Shown in pieces: positions 15,528 to 24,900 of a stretch of 27,441 nt of DNA. Position 1 is the first letter of the stretch. Each line of letters opens with the position of its first letter. The stretch covers positions 1 through 27,441 of the forward strand of contig CAYZPW010000042.1 in assembly GCA_964480475.1 (NCBI GenBank). Direction: 5' to 3'. A program made the translations under genes and the position numbers. A model generated the notes under the pieces. That model saw nothing but the letters and a program-made list of their open reading frames with translations, was not told the DNA's origin and ran no database searches. Source of the DNA: CAYZPW01 sp964480475 (GTDB lineage Bacteria > B130-G9).

Positions 15528-15556
15528 GTTATACGCGGATTCGGGCTGTCAGACAA
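15528..15556 (-). promoter_or_regulatory. Sigma70-type promoter for lpxC
   Basis: On the minus strand TTGTCT (15556-15551), a 17-base spacer and TATAAC (15533-15528) match the -35/-10 consensus at 4 and 5 of 6 positions. The predicted leader to ATG 15441 is about 80 bases. It is the best promoter match I found in the window. Confidence 0.55.
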
Positions 15557-15770
15557 AACCTCATTGAAGAGTCACAAGGAGTGAATACGTTGATCATTTG
15601 TGGCAAAAACTCAAATCCGTGTCGTAGATTCTTCGACACACCTCGCAAGCTCTGCCCTCGAGTGGGATTCCGGGGCCAATTAGCAGCAAAATCTGAGTGG
15701 CAAAAAGTCAACACTCGGCGTCTTCTAGCAATATATTGTGCGTAGAATGCCACTAACCACTATGCATGGC

Positions 15771-15811
15771 CAGCCTGCAACGCGGGCAAAGCCGCAGGGC
15801 TTTGGCCAGGC
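15771..15811. other. Nested hairpin in the lpxC / beta-helix intergenic region
   Basis: CAAAGCC-GCAG-GGCTTTG (15787-15804) is nested inside AGCCTG ... CAGGCT. No T-run follows, so it is not a standard terminator. It may be a decayed repeat unit or a regulatory structure. The rest of 15460-15848 holds no gene I can support; a 90-codon plus frame from 15473 starts at GTG, lacks similarity and crosses the lpxC promoter. Confidence 0.4.
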
Positions 15812-15848
15812 TCCTGATCGAAATCACTTTAGAATTGTCTCTGCAATG

Positions 15849-15857
15849 TGCTATGCT
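15849..15857 (+). promoter_or_regulatory. Possible extended -10 promoter for the beta-helix protein
   Basis: TGCTATGCT fits the extended -10 pattern TGnTATnnT. The -35 position is poor (TTTAGA at 18-base spacing), as is common with extended -10 promoters. It would give a leader of about 38 bases to ATG 15902. Confidence 0.35.
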
Positions 15858-15901
15858 CTTGGCGTACGCCAGAGGCGCATGGCTCAGACGAGGTGTAACA
15901 A

Positions 15902-18900
15902 ATGGGATCGGTTCTCAGTCGCGGGAAGATCAGCCGTAGGATCAGCCTTTTCGCCGTCGTGGTCTTGATGGCTGCGTTGTGGGCGAACGCTGGGCCGACG
16001 GTAACGGTTGTTACAGATAGGGGCATCTACTACGCCGGCGAGACTATCCTGCTCAGCCTGGGCGGTGAGAACCACGATGAGTCTATGAGCGTCGATGTGT
16101 ATGTGGGCCTGGTTGGGCATGACGGCGCTCTCTACACACTGAGTCAGGGCAGTTGGGGCGCATATCTGGAGCCGTGGATGGCGGATCTCCTCGTCCCGAA
16201 TCCTTTCTACATGGCGCCTGTCGCGTTCCAGTGGTTCGTGATCCCCTGCGCGATGCCTCCCATCGGTGAGCAAGGCGAATACTCATTCGCGGCAGGTCTG
16301 ACGCGCCCTGCGACATTCGACTTCGTGTCCGACATCAGCTTTGCTCCATTCTCGATTGAGCATCCTGACGTGCATATCTACGTTAGCGCGCAGACTGGCG
16401 ACGACGCGAATGACGGATCAGAGGATAGCCCATTCAAGACCATAACACGCGCGCTCGCCTCTGTTTCCGGTTCTGAGGCGCATCCCGTGACGATTCACGT
16501 TGCGGCCGGCACGTATGCCAAATCGACCAACGGTGAGACGTTCCCGCTTAACATGAAGAGCTGGGTCTCCTTGATCGGTGAGGACCGTAAGACGGCAATC
16601 CTAGATGCTGAGTACTACTACTCAACATCTGTCGTTAGCTGCGACAATGTGGATAACGTGACAATCGAGGGCCTCACAATCACTCGCGGGTCTCTTCAAT
16701 GGGCCAGTGGCGGCGGCATCTATTGCTCCAGTAGCAATCCCAGGATACAGGGCAACATCATATCGCTGAATGGGGCGAAGTACGGCGGCGGGATATACTG
16801 CGGTAACGGCAGCTCACCGACTATTGAGAATAATTCGATATCAGACAATTGGTCTGGGGCTGAGGGCCAAGGGGGCGGTATATACTGCAGCGGCAGCAGT
16901 GCCCCGAACATAAAGAACAATCTCATCATTGATAATTCTGCATACCGAGGCGGCGCTTTGTATTATCACGCTGAGAGCCCTCCGGTGATTGAGAACAACA
17001 CGATGAGTGAGAACTCAGCAAGATATGGAGCTGGTATATATTGCATGGAGCCCGCGAGGTCGTTGGCTAGCAGTGCAACAATACCAACTTGCGTAACGTC
17101 CAGGCCTGAGAGAACGGCTCTCCCCGAAGGCGCGTTCAATATCTTCGATTGCATCATTTGGGGCAATAGCACTTCATCCCGGTACGCATACGATGATGAT
17201 GGTCTATACAGGGATTTGTATTGCTGTTCAGCGGTGTATTCGTGCATTGAGCAGGAGGAGAAGGGCGAGGGCAACATCCACTACGACCCAATGTTCGTTT
17301 CAGGGATGTTCGGCCCTTATTATCTTGACCCGCAAAGCCCATGTGTGGATGCAGGGAGCAGGTCCGCGGCCGAGGCACGGCTGTCGCTCTGGACAACGCA
17401 GGCGGATGGGATGCCCGATGTTGGCAATGTCGATATGGGCTGTCATCGGCTTGCTGCTTTGAGTGATCATCCGCCAACAGCGCATATCGACTTGATTTCC
17501 CCTAACCCAGTAACTCAAGGCGCGGAGACGGTTCAATTTTCGGGCCATGGAGAGAGCAATGGTTACATCATCGATTATAGGTGGTTGTCGGACCTGAATG
17601 GCTATTTGAGCGGCGAGCAGCATTTCGCCATACTACATGCCGCTCATCTCACACCGGGCACACATGAGATCTCACTTCTAGTAAGGGATTCGGAGACTGG
17701 ATGGTCTCAACTAGACACCGCGGAGTTAATTGTGCTCCCAAACCCCAGGGACAAGGTCTTTGTGAGCGCCGAGGCGGGAGATGACCTCAACTATGGCTCC
17801 GAGCTGGATCCTTTCAAGACCATAACGCATGCCCTGGGCTGTGTGCATGGAACCGAAGAGAAACCGGTCACAGCACACATAGCAGTAGGTACGTATTCCG
17901 CATCCACGAATGGAGAGTCCTTCCCATTGAACATGAAGAGCTGGGTCTCCGTGATCGGTGAGGGTTCGGACACAACTACGCTTGACGCGGAAAGCGGTTC
18001 CTACCACGTCATCAGCTGCCTGAACGTGGACAATCTATGGATCGCGGGATTCACGATTCGAGGAGGAAACGCCGATGGGAGATTTGGCGACGACGATTCA
18101 GGCGGAGGCATATTTTGTGATAGCGGTGCGCCCCTCATTTTTCAGAATACTGTTACCGGGAATTACGCTGGTGATGGCGGTGCAGTATATTGCCGGAATG
18201 TGAGCGGCGCGGTCATATCGGGTAATACAATTCAAGCTAATACGGCGGATTATGGTGGCGGGGTACACTGTTGCGAGAACAGCGCGCTCACGATAGAGAA
18301 CAACACAATTGAGGGCAACGCTGCCGGGCGAGGCGGAGGTGCCATATACTGCCTCCTAAGCTCACCCACCATCTTGAGCAACATGCTTCTCGGCAACTCG
18401 GGCGGAGGAATATTCCTTTTAGAAAGCTCGGCAACGATCAATGGTAATATGATCGCGGACAATAGCGCGGGGGGATTCGGCGGCGGTGTCTATTGCGGCA
18501 GCGACTGCTTTCCGACCATATCTAACAACAAGATCGTCCGCAATTCTGGAGAGAGGGGTGGCGGGATTGCATGCAACTATCACGGTCTTCCAACCATTGC
18601 GAATAACATCATAATGGGGAATACTGCTCGTTCCTGGGGTGGTGGGCTATGCTGTTTGTATTGTGACCCTATCATTGTCAACAACACGATTGCGGAGAAT
18701 ATCTCTGAAAGTATCGCCGGAGGGATTTATATAGACTACTGTGACGGCGTTATTTGGAACAGCACGATCACGGGAAACACGGCCAAGCAAGGGGGCGGAA
18801 TCTACAATGAGGTGTTCTCGTACAGCTGTCCCTCTATTATTGACTGCATCCTCTGGGGTAATGGCGACGACCTTCATGACTGCTCGGCGACGTTTTGCTG

Positions 18901-19117
18901 CATAGAGGACCCGGACGCCGGCGAGGGCAATATCCATGAAGATCCGATGTTCGTCGTCGGACCTTTCGGGGACTACTACCTCGACGCGGACAGCCCCTGC
19001 ATCGACGCCGGCAGCCGCTCCGCGGAGGAGGCGGGCCTGTCTGACAAGACGACGCAGGCGGATGGGACGCCCGACACGGAGACGGTGGATATGGGATACC
19101 ACTACCCGGTGCCGTGA
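15902..19117 (+). CDS. Secreted protein with two parallel beta-helix domains (DUF1565-like) and a PKD-like linker
   Basis: A 1071-residue exported protein. Residues 1-30 form a signal peptide (RGKISRR, then a hydrophobic stretch, cleavage after ANA). Residues 31-155 look like a beta-sandwich domain (TDRGIYYAGETILLSL). Residues 160-515 are the first right-handed beta-helix, opening with YVSAQTGDDANDGSEDSPFKTITRAL, the DUF1565-type cap. Residues 524-613 resemble a PKD/Ig-like linker (PTAHIDLISPNP, EISLLVRDSETGW). Residues 619-1071 form the second helix with the same cap, offset by exactly 460 residues. Each rung repeats GGGIYC plus NNTI; the Cys recurs in most rungs. Both helices end in NIHxDPMFV...YYLD..SPCxDAGSRSA and DMG. 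No anchor or sorting tag is seen at the C-terminus. It may bind or cleave polysaccharide or serve as a surface protein. The ribosome site GAGG lies 8 bases before the ATG. Confidence 0.85.
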   Translation: MGSVLSRGKISRRISLFAVVVLMAALWANAGPTVTVVTDRGIYYAGETILLSLGGENHDESMSVDVYVGLVGHDGALYTLSQGSWGAYLEPWMADLLVPNPFYMAPVAFQWFVIPCAMPPIGEQGEYSFAAGLTRPATFDFVSDISFAPFSIEHPDVHIYVSAQTGDDANDGSEDSPFKTITRALASVSGSEAHPVTIHVAAGTYAKSTNGETFPLNMKSWVSLIGEDRKTAILDAEYYYSTSVVSCDNVDNVTIEGLTITRGSLQWASGGGIYCSSSNPRIQGNIISLNGAKYGGGIYCGNGSSPTIENNSISDNWSGAEGQGGGIYCSGSSAPNIKNNLIIDNSAYRGGALYYHAESPPVIENNTMSENSARYGAGIYCMEPARSLASSATIPTCVTSRPERTALPEGAFNIFDCIIWGNSTSSRYAYDDDGLYRDLYCCSAVYSCIEQEEKGEGNIHYDPMFVSGMFGPYYLDPQSPCVDAGSRSAAEARLSLWTTQADGMPDVGNVDMGCHRLAALSDHPPTAHIDLISPNPVTQGAETVQFSGHGESNGYIIDYRWLSDLNGYLSGEQHFAILHAAHLTPGTHEISLLVRDSETGWSQLDTAELIVLPNPRDKVFVSAEAGDDLNYGSELDPFKTITHALGCVHGTEEKPVTAHIAVGTYSASTNGESFPLNMKSWVSVIGEGSDTTTLDAESGSYHVISCLNVDNLWIAGFTIRGGNADGRFGDDDSGGGIFCDSGAPLIFQNTVTGNYAGDGGAVYCRNVSGAVISGNTIQANTADYGGGVHCCENSALTIENNTIEGNAAGRGGGAIYCLLSSPTILSNMLLGNSGGGIFLLESSATINGNMIADNSAGGFGGGVYCGSDCFPTISNNKIVRNSGERGGGIACNYHGLPTIANNIIMGNTARSWGGGLCCLYCDPIIVNNTIAENISESIAGGIYIDYCDGVIWNSTITGNTAKQGGGIYNEVFSYSCPSIIDCILWGNGDDLHDCSATFCCIEDPDAGEGNIHEDPMFVVGPFGDYYLDADSPCIDAGSRSAEEAGLSDKTTQADGTPDTETVDMGYHYPVP

Positions 19118-19145
19118 GGCGGTTGGCGGTTGGCAGTTGGCGGTC
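19118..19145. repeat. 7-bp tandem repeat, 4 units (GGCGGTT)
   Basis: GGCGGTT, GGCGGTT, GGCAGTT, GGCGGTC directly follow the TGA of the beta-helix gene. It has the same unit length as the TTTCAGG array near 10921 but a different sequence. Confidence 0.85.
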
Positions 19146-19199
19146 AAACAGGAGACCACATCTCCGCCGGAAGGTCGTGTGTGAGGGTGTTGGGGTCGT

Positions 19200-19265
19200 G
19201 TAGGGGCAATCCCCCCGCGGTTGCCCTTTACGATCAATAGGGCAGGCGCGGGGGCCTGCCCCTAC
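19200..19265. repeat. Dispersed palindromic repeat, variant with long arms
   Basis: Outer inverted ends GTAGGGGC (19200-19207) and GCCCCTAC (19258-19265) enclose an inner perfect hairpin, GGGCAGGC / GCCTGCCC (19240-19261). The outer ends match other units near 21771, 21845 and 27110. It lies between the convergent beta-helix and O-antigen-ligase genes. Confidence 0.75.
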
Positions 19266-19303
19266 AGGTCCGTTTGGCCACCTACGGCGACGATGTGCCG
19301 ATC

Positions 19304-21622
19304 TCAACGCACTGCAAGCAGCTGTTGGGCCTGGGCGTTCTCGGGGTCCAGCCTGAGCGACTCTCGCCACATCGCCTCGGCCTCGTCGGCTCTATCCAGA
19401 GAGGACAGAATCCGGCCAGCCAAAACGAGGGCCTGGGAGTAGAAGGCCGGGTCTGCCCAAAGGTCAAACGAATTCCGGGCGCCTCCCCCATCGACGACGA
19501 TAGAATAGACGCGAGCCCGCGAGTCCGGGCACTTACTAAACTGCAACAAAGCGCTTCCACCGTCAGGCGAGACTCGTATCGCAACGCCTTCCGGGACTGA
19601 AGAGACCTCAATTCGAGGCGGCGAGGGATTTATGCGAGCGATTCCCGAGATCTTACTTTGCCAGACTGGCCATAGATCACCATCTCTCGCGACAACGCGG
19701 AAGGTCTTCTCTCCGTGGCCGAGGACATCAATTAAGTAGTCCGCTTTGACGGACATCGAGAGGCGCCAATCGAGCAGCATGTGCTTGAAAATCAGAATCG
19801 CGTTCATTGCCTCCAGCGCCTCCTCCAGGTTCCCTTGTGCTGCCTTGGCCGCGGCGATGTAGTAACATGCCTTGTCCCTCGAAGACCCCTGCTTCAGGGC
19901 ATGCCGATATTGCTCAATTGCCGCCGCATACTTGTGTTGGGTTGCGAGTAGATTGCCCAGCGCGATGCGCCCCCTCGTGAATGCAGGATCGATCTCAATT
20001 GACCTATCCATAAATCTCCTTGCCTCCTCGAGCTTATTCTGGCGCCATTTGACAATGCCCAAGTCGAGGAGCGCATCCCTGAAATGTGGCCACAGGGCGA
20101 GAGCCTTCTTGTTTAGCCTCTCGCAAGCATCGAGGTCGCCCTTCTGCAACATCACACGGGCCAGGAGATGGCACACATTGGGCGATTCGGGCCAGATGCG
20201 GATCGCCGCCTCGAGTTCTTGTTCGGCCTTCGAGAGGTCGCCACGCCGCTTGAACTCTGATCCAGCCGGCGCGTGAATTGAGGCCACAATTCTCTTGGCG
20301 TCAGCGAAGACGGCTACTGTAAGCAGCATGGTTGCCAGGAGCATAAGGGCAGCCCGTATTGGATGTCTCTGGCGGGAAACGATGGCAGCAGCCCTGCTTG
20401 TTCTCCCATGGGTGGACAACACGCCTGCGAATGCCCAGAAGTAGAGCGCCGAAACGGGGCTTTCGAGGTTGAAGCTCACCCCGGTGTGGATGAGCGTTGC
20501 GACAACACCCACGCCAGCTGCTGTGCGGAGGACCTGACCTGATGGGCTCAAGCGTTTGTCGGCAGAAAGGGCCAGCCTAAGCGCCGTGATTGCGAGAATC
20601 AGTATCGCAATCATGCCCAAGGGTCCTGCCTCAGCCGCGGCAAGCAGATAGCTATTATGGGGGCTTGCCACGAACCGCCTCTGCGGGAAGAGCGACCTTT
20701 CTTCTGGATATCGATATTGTGGGTAATACGCGGCGAAATTGCCTGTGCCGATGCCTTGAATTGGCTCGTCGGCTACCATCCTCAGTGTGCTGTTCCACGC
20801 CAGCATCCTGAATCGTGTCCCAGTGTCGGAGCTTTCAAATGAAGTCGCTAAGCGCTCTCTGAAGGGACCGGCCTGCCATGCAACGATAGCCGAAATGACG
20901 GCGATAAAGGCGATGATGGCTAACCGACGTCTCGAGATGTTCCTAAGAATCTCCCTCCGGGCAACGAGGATGATCGCGCCCGCAAGGCCCAGAGCTAGCC
21001 AGGCGCCTCGGCAATTCGAGATGAGAAGGTAGGTTACAGTCAAGCCGAGGGAGACCGCAGCTAGAATCCGCCTCGTGAGACTTCTTGTCGTCAAAAAGAA
21101 TGCGGCAGAGATGGGGATGACCAGAATCGCCCACTGACCGGCATAGTTCCCGTGCCCCAGAAGTGAAGCCCTAAGCCAAAACGATTCTTTTCCGCGACCG
21201 ACCGATGTCAGCATCACGGCCATCAATGAGACCCAGAATGCAGTGGCGAGGGCGACTACATATACCTTTTTATATTGTCTGCACAGATTACCCGAGGCTA
21301 CTGCTCTGTATATGACCCACAGGGCGATCAGTTGTGCGAGCCTGTCGTAGCCTGTCCACACGCCCAAAGACCTAGTCCATGCGATGCCATAGGCAAAGAG
21401 AAGCAGCAAGACGGCCAGGTCAAGGGAGGTTGCGAGGAGTTTTCCTAAGCGATTGCTGTGTTGAAGTAGCGTGAGGACAACCAGAAGCAGCCCGGCCAGC
21501 TTAATGGCGAACCATTTGGGCAGGACGAATGGATCAAGTGCTTGGGGAACGAACAGAAGCGGCGCAACGACCAGACAACTGAGGATAATCACTCTTTGCC
21601 CTGAAGCTGCAATGCGACTCAT
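19304..21622 (-). CDS. O-antigen ligase/polymerase-like membrane protein with C-terminal TPR domain
   Basis: A polytopic inner-membrane protein of about 772 residues from ATG 21622. Residues about 10-430 carry roughly ten to twelve hydrophobic segments and the Wzy_C/O-antigen-ligase block: SNCRGAWLALG (about 202-212), IQGIGTGNF (about 288-296) and ASPHNSYLLAAAEAG (about 319-333). Residues about 456-616 hold tandem TPRs (LSKAEQELEAAIRIWPESPNV, LEEARRFMDRSIEIDPAF), and a further TPR closes the protein (ADEAEAMWRESLRLDPENA). It would transfer or polymerise surface glycan or glycosylate protein. Fusion with TPRs is common in such enzymes of uncultured Gram-negatives. The frame extends to a GTG at 21694 through a repeat, so a later start is likelier. 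GGAGG sits 16 bases before ATG 21622 but 7 before an in-frame CTG, so the exact start is open. Confidence 0.85.
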   Translation of the reverse strand: MSRIAASGQRVIILSCLVVAPLLFVPQALDPFVLPKWFAIKLAGLLLVVLTLLQHSNRLGKLLATSLDLAVLLLLFAYGIAWTRSLGVWTGYDRLAQLIALWVIYRAVASGNLCRQYKKVYVVALATAFWVSLMAVMLTSVGRGKESFWLRASLLGHGNYAGQWAILVIPISAAFFLTTRSLTRRILAAVSLGLTVTYLLISNCRGAWLALGLAGAIILVARREILRNISRRRLAIIAFIAVISAIVAWQAGPFRERLATSFESSDTGTRFRMLAWNSTLRMVADEPIQGIGTGNFAAYYPQYRYPEERSLFPQRRFVASPHNSYLLAAAEAGPLGMIAILILAITALRLALSADKRLSPSGQVLRTAAGVGVVATLIHTGVSFNLESPVSALYFWAFAGVLSTHGRTSRAAAIVSRQRHPIRAALMLLATMLLTVAVFADAKRIVASIHAPAGSEFKRRGDLSKAEQELEAAIRIWPESPNVCHLLARVMLQKGDLDACERLNKKALALWPHFRDALLDLGIVKWRQNKLEEARRFMDRSIEIDPAFTRGRIALGNLLATQHKYAAAIEQYRHALKQGSSRDKACYYIAAAKAAQGNLEEALEAMNAILIFKHMLLDWRLSMSVKADYLIDVLGHGEKTFRVVARDGDLWPVWQSKISGIARINPSPPRIEVSSVPEGVAIRVSPDGGSALLQFSKCPDSRARVYSIVVDGGGARNSFDLWADPAFYSQALVLAGRILSSLDRADEAEAMWRESLRLDPENAQAQQLLAVR

Positions 21623-21678
21623 CTGGTTCAGGTGCGCGCCTCCTCCAACAGGCTGTCCCCTAGATCGCGATTGAGCGT

Positions 21679-21706
21679 CGTAGGGGCGGCTCACGACCCG
21701 CCCTTG
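21679..21706. repeat. Dispersed palindromic repeat, unit 1 of cluster
   Basis: CGTAGGGGCGGCTCACG then ACCCGCCCTTG. This is the first of three units in the 290-base stretch 21623-21913 between the O-antigen-ligase and dnaE genes. A partial relative, GGGCGGCTCATGG, lies near 21729-21742. Apart from these repeats I see no gene or promoter in the stretch. Confidence 0.8.
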
Positions 21707-21770
21707 ATATGTTCAGTCAAATCAAACGAGGGCGGCTCATGGAGGCTGGGACATAAGTCGTTGCGGTTGT

Positions 21771-21799
21771 GTAGGGGCGTGGTCTGAGACCCGCCCTTT
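21771..21799. repeat. Dispersed palindromic repeat, unit 2 of cluster
   Basis: GTAGGGGCGTGGTCTGAGAC then CCGCCCTTT. The GGTCTGAGACC core is itself palindromic. It is in the opposite sense to unit 3. Confidence 0.85.
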
Positions 21800-21844
21800 C
21801 GAATTGATGCTCGCATAAGATGCCTCGTATCCGCAGGGATTCAT

Positions 21845-21876
21845 GTAGGCGGGCGGGTCTGAGACCCCGCCCCTAC
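21845..21876. repeat. Dispersed palindromic repeat, unit 3 of cluster
   Basis: GTAGGCGGGCGGGTCTGAG then ACCCCGCCCCTAC. It is nearly identical to the unit at 27110-27137, about 5.3 kb away. It lies 38 bases beyond the dnaE stop. Confidence 0.88.
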
Positions 21877-21913
21877 GTCCTTTCTTCTTTGTCCCAGTGT
21901 CATGTTTGAGCCG

Positions 21914-24900
21914 TCAGAGCTCGATTGTGTCGATGACCGGGGCGATTTCCTTGAGGCGCTCGAGAAACGCCTCGCATGGGGAGACGCGGTATTCTTCGCC
22001 GGCCGAGATCACGACTGAATCGACGCCGTCGTCTTCGAGTTGCTCCAGCTGTAACGACAAGGCGCACTTGCCGGGGTAGCTTCTCGCCACATCGTGCAGG
22101 AGCCTCAGCTGTTCCTCATTTAGGAGCCTCGATGAGAGCCTGATTCTTATCTCGGTCAAGAAGCGCTCCCTGAGCTTGTCCAGCGGAAATATCTCGTCGG
22201 CGAATATCTCCACGGTATCGCCTTCATTGGTCTCCGAGGCCTCAACCTTCACCGTCCCGGTTATGGAAATCGGGACCGACTCGCTGAGGCGCCCCGCGAT
22301 CTCTCTGTATAGGTTCGGAAACACCACGACGCGGAAGAGCCCTGTGAGGTCCTCAACTACAAGAATGGCCATCCTCTCCTTGTTGCGGGTCGTCTTGGTG
22401 GTCTTTTCGATGACCACGCCGGCGAGCCGAATCCTGTCGCCGGGCTTCAGCGCAGTGGTGTTTTCGATGACCTTGGCGATCGGCTGCACTTTGAACCTTT
22501 GAAGCAGCGAGGCGTATCTCTCAAGGGGGTGTCCAGAAAGGTAGGCCTCCAGGACGTGGCGCTCTTTGTTCAGAAGCTCGTCAATGTCCCACTCCGGCAC
22601 GTCGGGCATGGTGATTTCCGAGCCGTCTTGGCTTCCAGGCTGCATCCCACCGAAAAGGGGCTGCTGGCCGCTCTCTCGCTCCTGGTGGGCTGCTGCGGTC
22701 AGATTCAGCGCGTCGTCAATCATCTGAGTGTGCTGCGCCCGCGACGGCCCGAAGCTGTCAAAAGCGCCCGCCTGAATCAGCCTTTCCAGCACGTTGCGCT
22801 TGGCGATGCCTTGAGGCGCCCTCTTGCAGAAATCGACCATTGATTTGAACGCCTCGCCGTCCTTGCGAGCGGCAATTATCTCTGACACGACTCCGCCGCC
22901 TATGCCCTTGATGGCGGAGAGCCCGAAGAGAATCGAGCCTTCGACGACGGAGAAATCTGCCTGACTTCTATTGATGTCGGGCGGGAGCAGTTTTATGCCC
23001 AGGCCGCGGCACTCGGCGAGCTTTGATCTCAGCGAGGCGTAATCAGCTCGATTGATGCTCAGAATTGCCGCTGCGAACTCCGGAAGATAGTGCGCCTTGA
23101 GATAAGCGCACTGGTATGCGAGGTAGGCATAGGCCGTCGAGTGCGATTTGTTAAAGCCATACTCCGCAAAGCCAGCTAGCAGGTCAAAGAGCTTGTGGGC
23201 GCGCTTTTCGTCAGTGCCATGCTGAACAGCTCCCTTGACGAACTTCTTGCGCATCGACTCCATCTCTTTCATCTTTTTCTTGCCCATCGCCCTGCGCAGC
23301 ACGTCCGCCTGGCCATAAGTGAACCCGGCGATTACGTTGGAGATCAGTATCGCCTGCTCTTGATAGACGACGACGCCTTTGGTCTCGGAAAGCACATCTT
23401 TCAGCTGGCGAAAGCCGAGATAGTCGATCTTCTGGCGCCCGTGCTTCCGCTCAGCGTAGTCGTCAACCATCCCGGACTTCATCGGCCCCGGGCGGTGCAG
23501 GGCGTTGCACGCGATGACGTCCTCGAAGCAGTCGGGCCTTATCCGCTTCAGAAGGGCTCTCATGCTGGAGCTTTCAAACTGGAACACGCCTATTGTGTCG
23601 GCCGAGGCGAACAATGCGAGCGTTTTGTCGTCATCCAGCGGAACCTGTGAGATATCGACTCTGACGCCGCGGCTCTCCTCGATGAGATCCGCGCACTTGG
23701 CCACCATCGTGAGGGTCTTCAGGCCCAAAAGGTCCATTTTCAAGAGGCCGAGTTCTCCGATCGAGTCCATGTGGTATTGTGTCGTTATCTCGTCCTTGTC
23801 AGAAGGCTTATAAAGCGGGATGATCTCCGAAAGCGGCTTGGGCGAAATGACCACACCGCAGGCGTGCTTGCCAACGTGCCTCGTGAGGCCATCCAGACGG
23901 CGTCCCATATCCACCAGCTGGGCAACTTGTGGGTCGTCGTTCATCGATGCCCCGAGCCCCGGAACCCTCCTGATGGCGTCATCTAGCTTCATCCCTGGGG
24001 GGATGAGCGACTTGACAAGGGCAGCCTTATGGGCGGGGATGGAGAGGACACGCGCCATATCCAGAATGACCGAATCGGTCTTGAATTTGTGGAACACGAT
24101 GATCTGTGCCACGTTCTGCTCGCCGTACTTGTCCCTAATGTAGGAGAAGACCTCCTCGCGCCGCTCCTGGCACAAGTCGATGTCGATGTCGGGCATGCCG
24201 ATCCTTTCGGGATTTAGAAACCGCTCGAACAGGAGGCCGTATCTGATCGGGTCAAGGTCGGTTATGCCCAGGCAAAAGCAAACAAGGCTGCCGACCGCGG
24301 AGCCGCGCCCGGGGCCGACCGGGATGCCTCGCTCTCGAGCGAAGCGGATGAAGTCCCAGACGATGAGGAAATACCCCGCGAATTTCGTCTCACGGATTAC
24401 TCCCATCTCCATCTCGAGCCGTTCGCGATACCTTTCGCGAAAGGGCTTGAACTCCTTGTCGTTCATCCCCTTCTTGAGCATGTCGAGCTTCTCGTCGAGG
24501 CCGTCGTGCACAAGGCGAACGAGATAGCTGTCAAGATTGTAGCCGTCCGGAACCTCAAACTCCGGCGTCAGATAAGCGCCCAAAGTCGGCTCCAGAATGT
24601 TGTCTTCGCACATATCGGCGATCTTGACGGTGTTCGCGAGCGCCTCAGGCAACTCGGAGAACTCCGCGAACATCGTCTCAGGCGATTTGAGATAGAAATC
24701 ATCGGTCGGGAACTTGAGCCGATTATCGTCCTCGACCTTTGTCTTCTGCTGAAGAGCAAGCAGCGCGTCGTGCGCCCTGGCGTCGCTCTTCTCAACGTAA
24801 TGGCAGTCGTTGGTCGCAACGAGCGGGATACTCATCTCCCTTGCCAGCGCAACCAGCGGTCCAATCAGCTCCTGCTGCGCGGGGCAATTATTCATTATCT

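Noticed and set aside
15473..15745. 90-codon plus frame upstream of the beta-helix gene
   Set aside because: It starts with GTG without a ribosome site, matches nothing recognisable and runs over the lpxC promoter.
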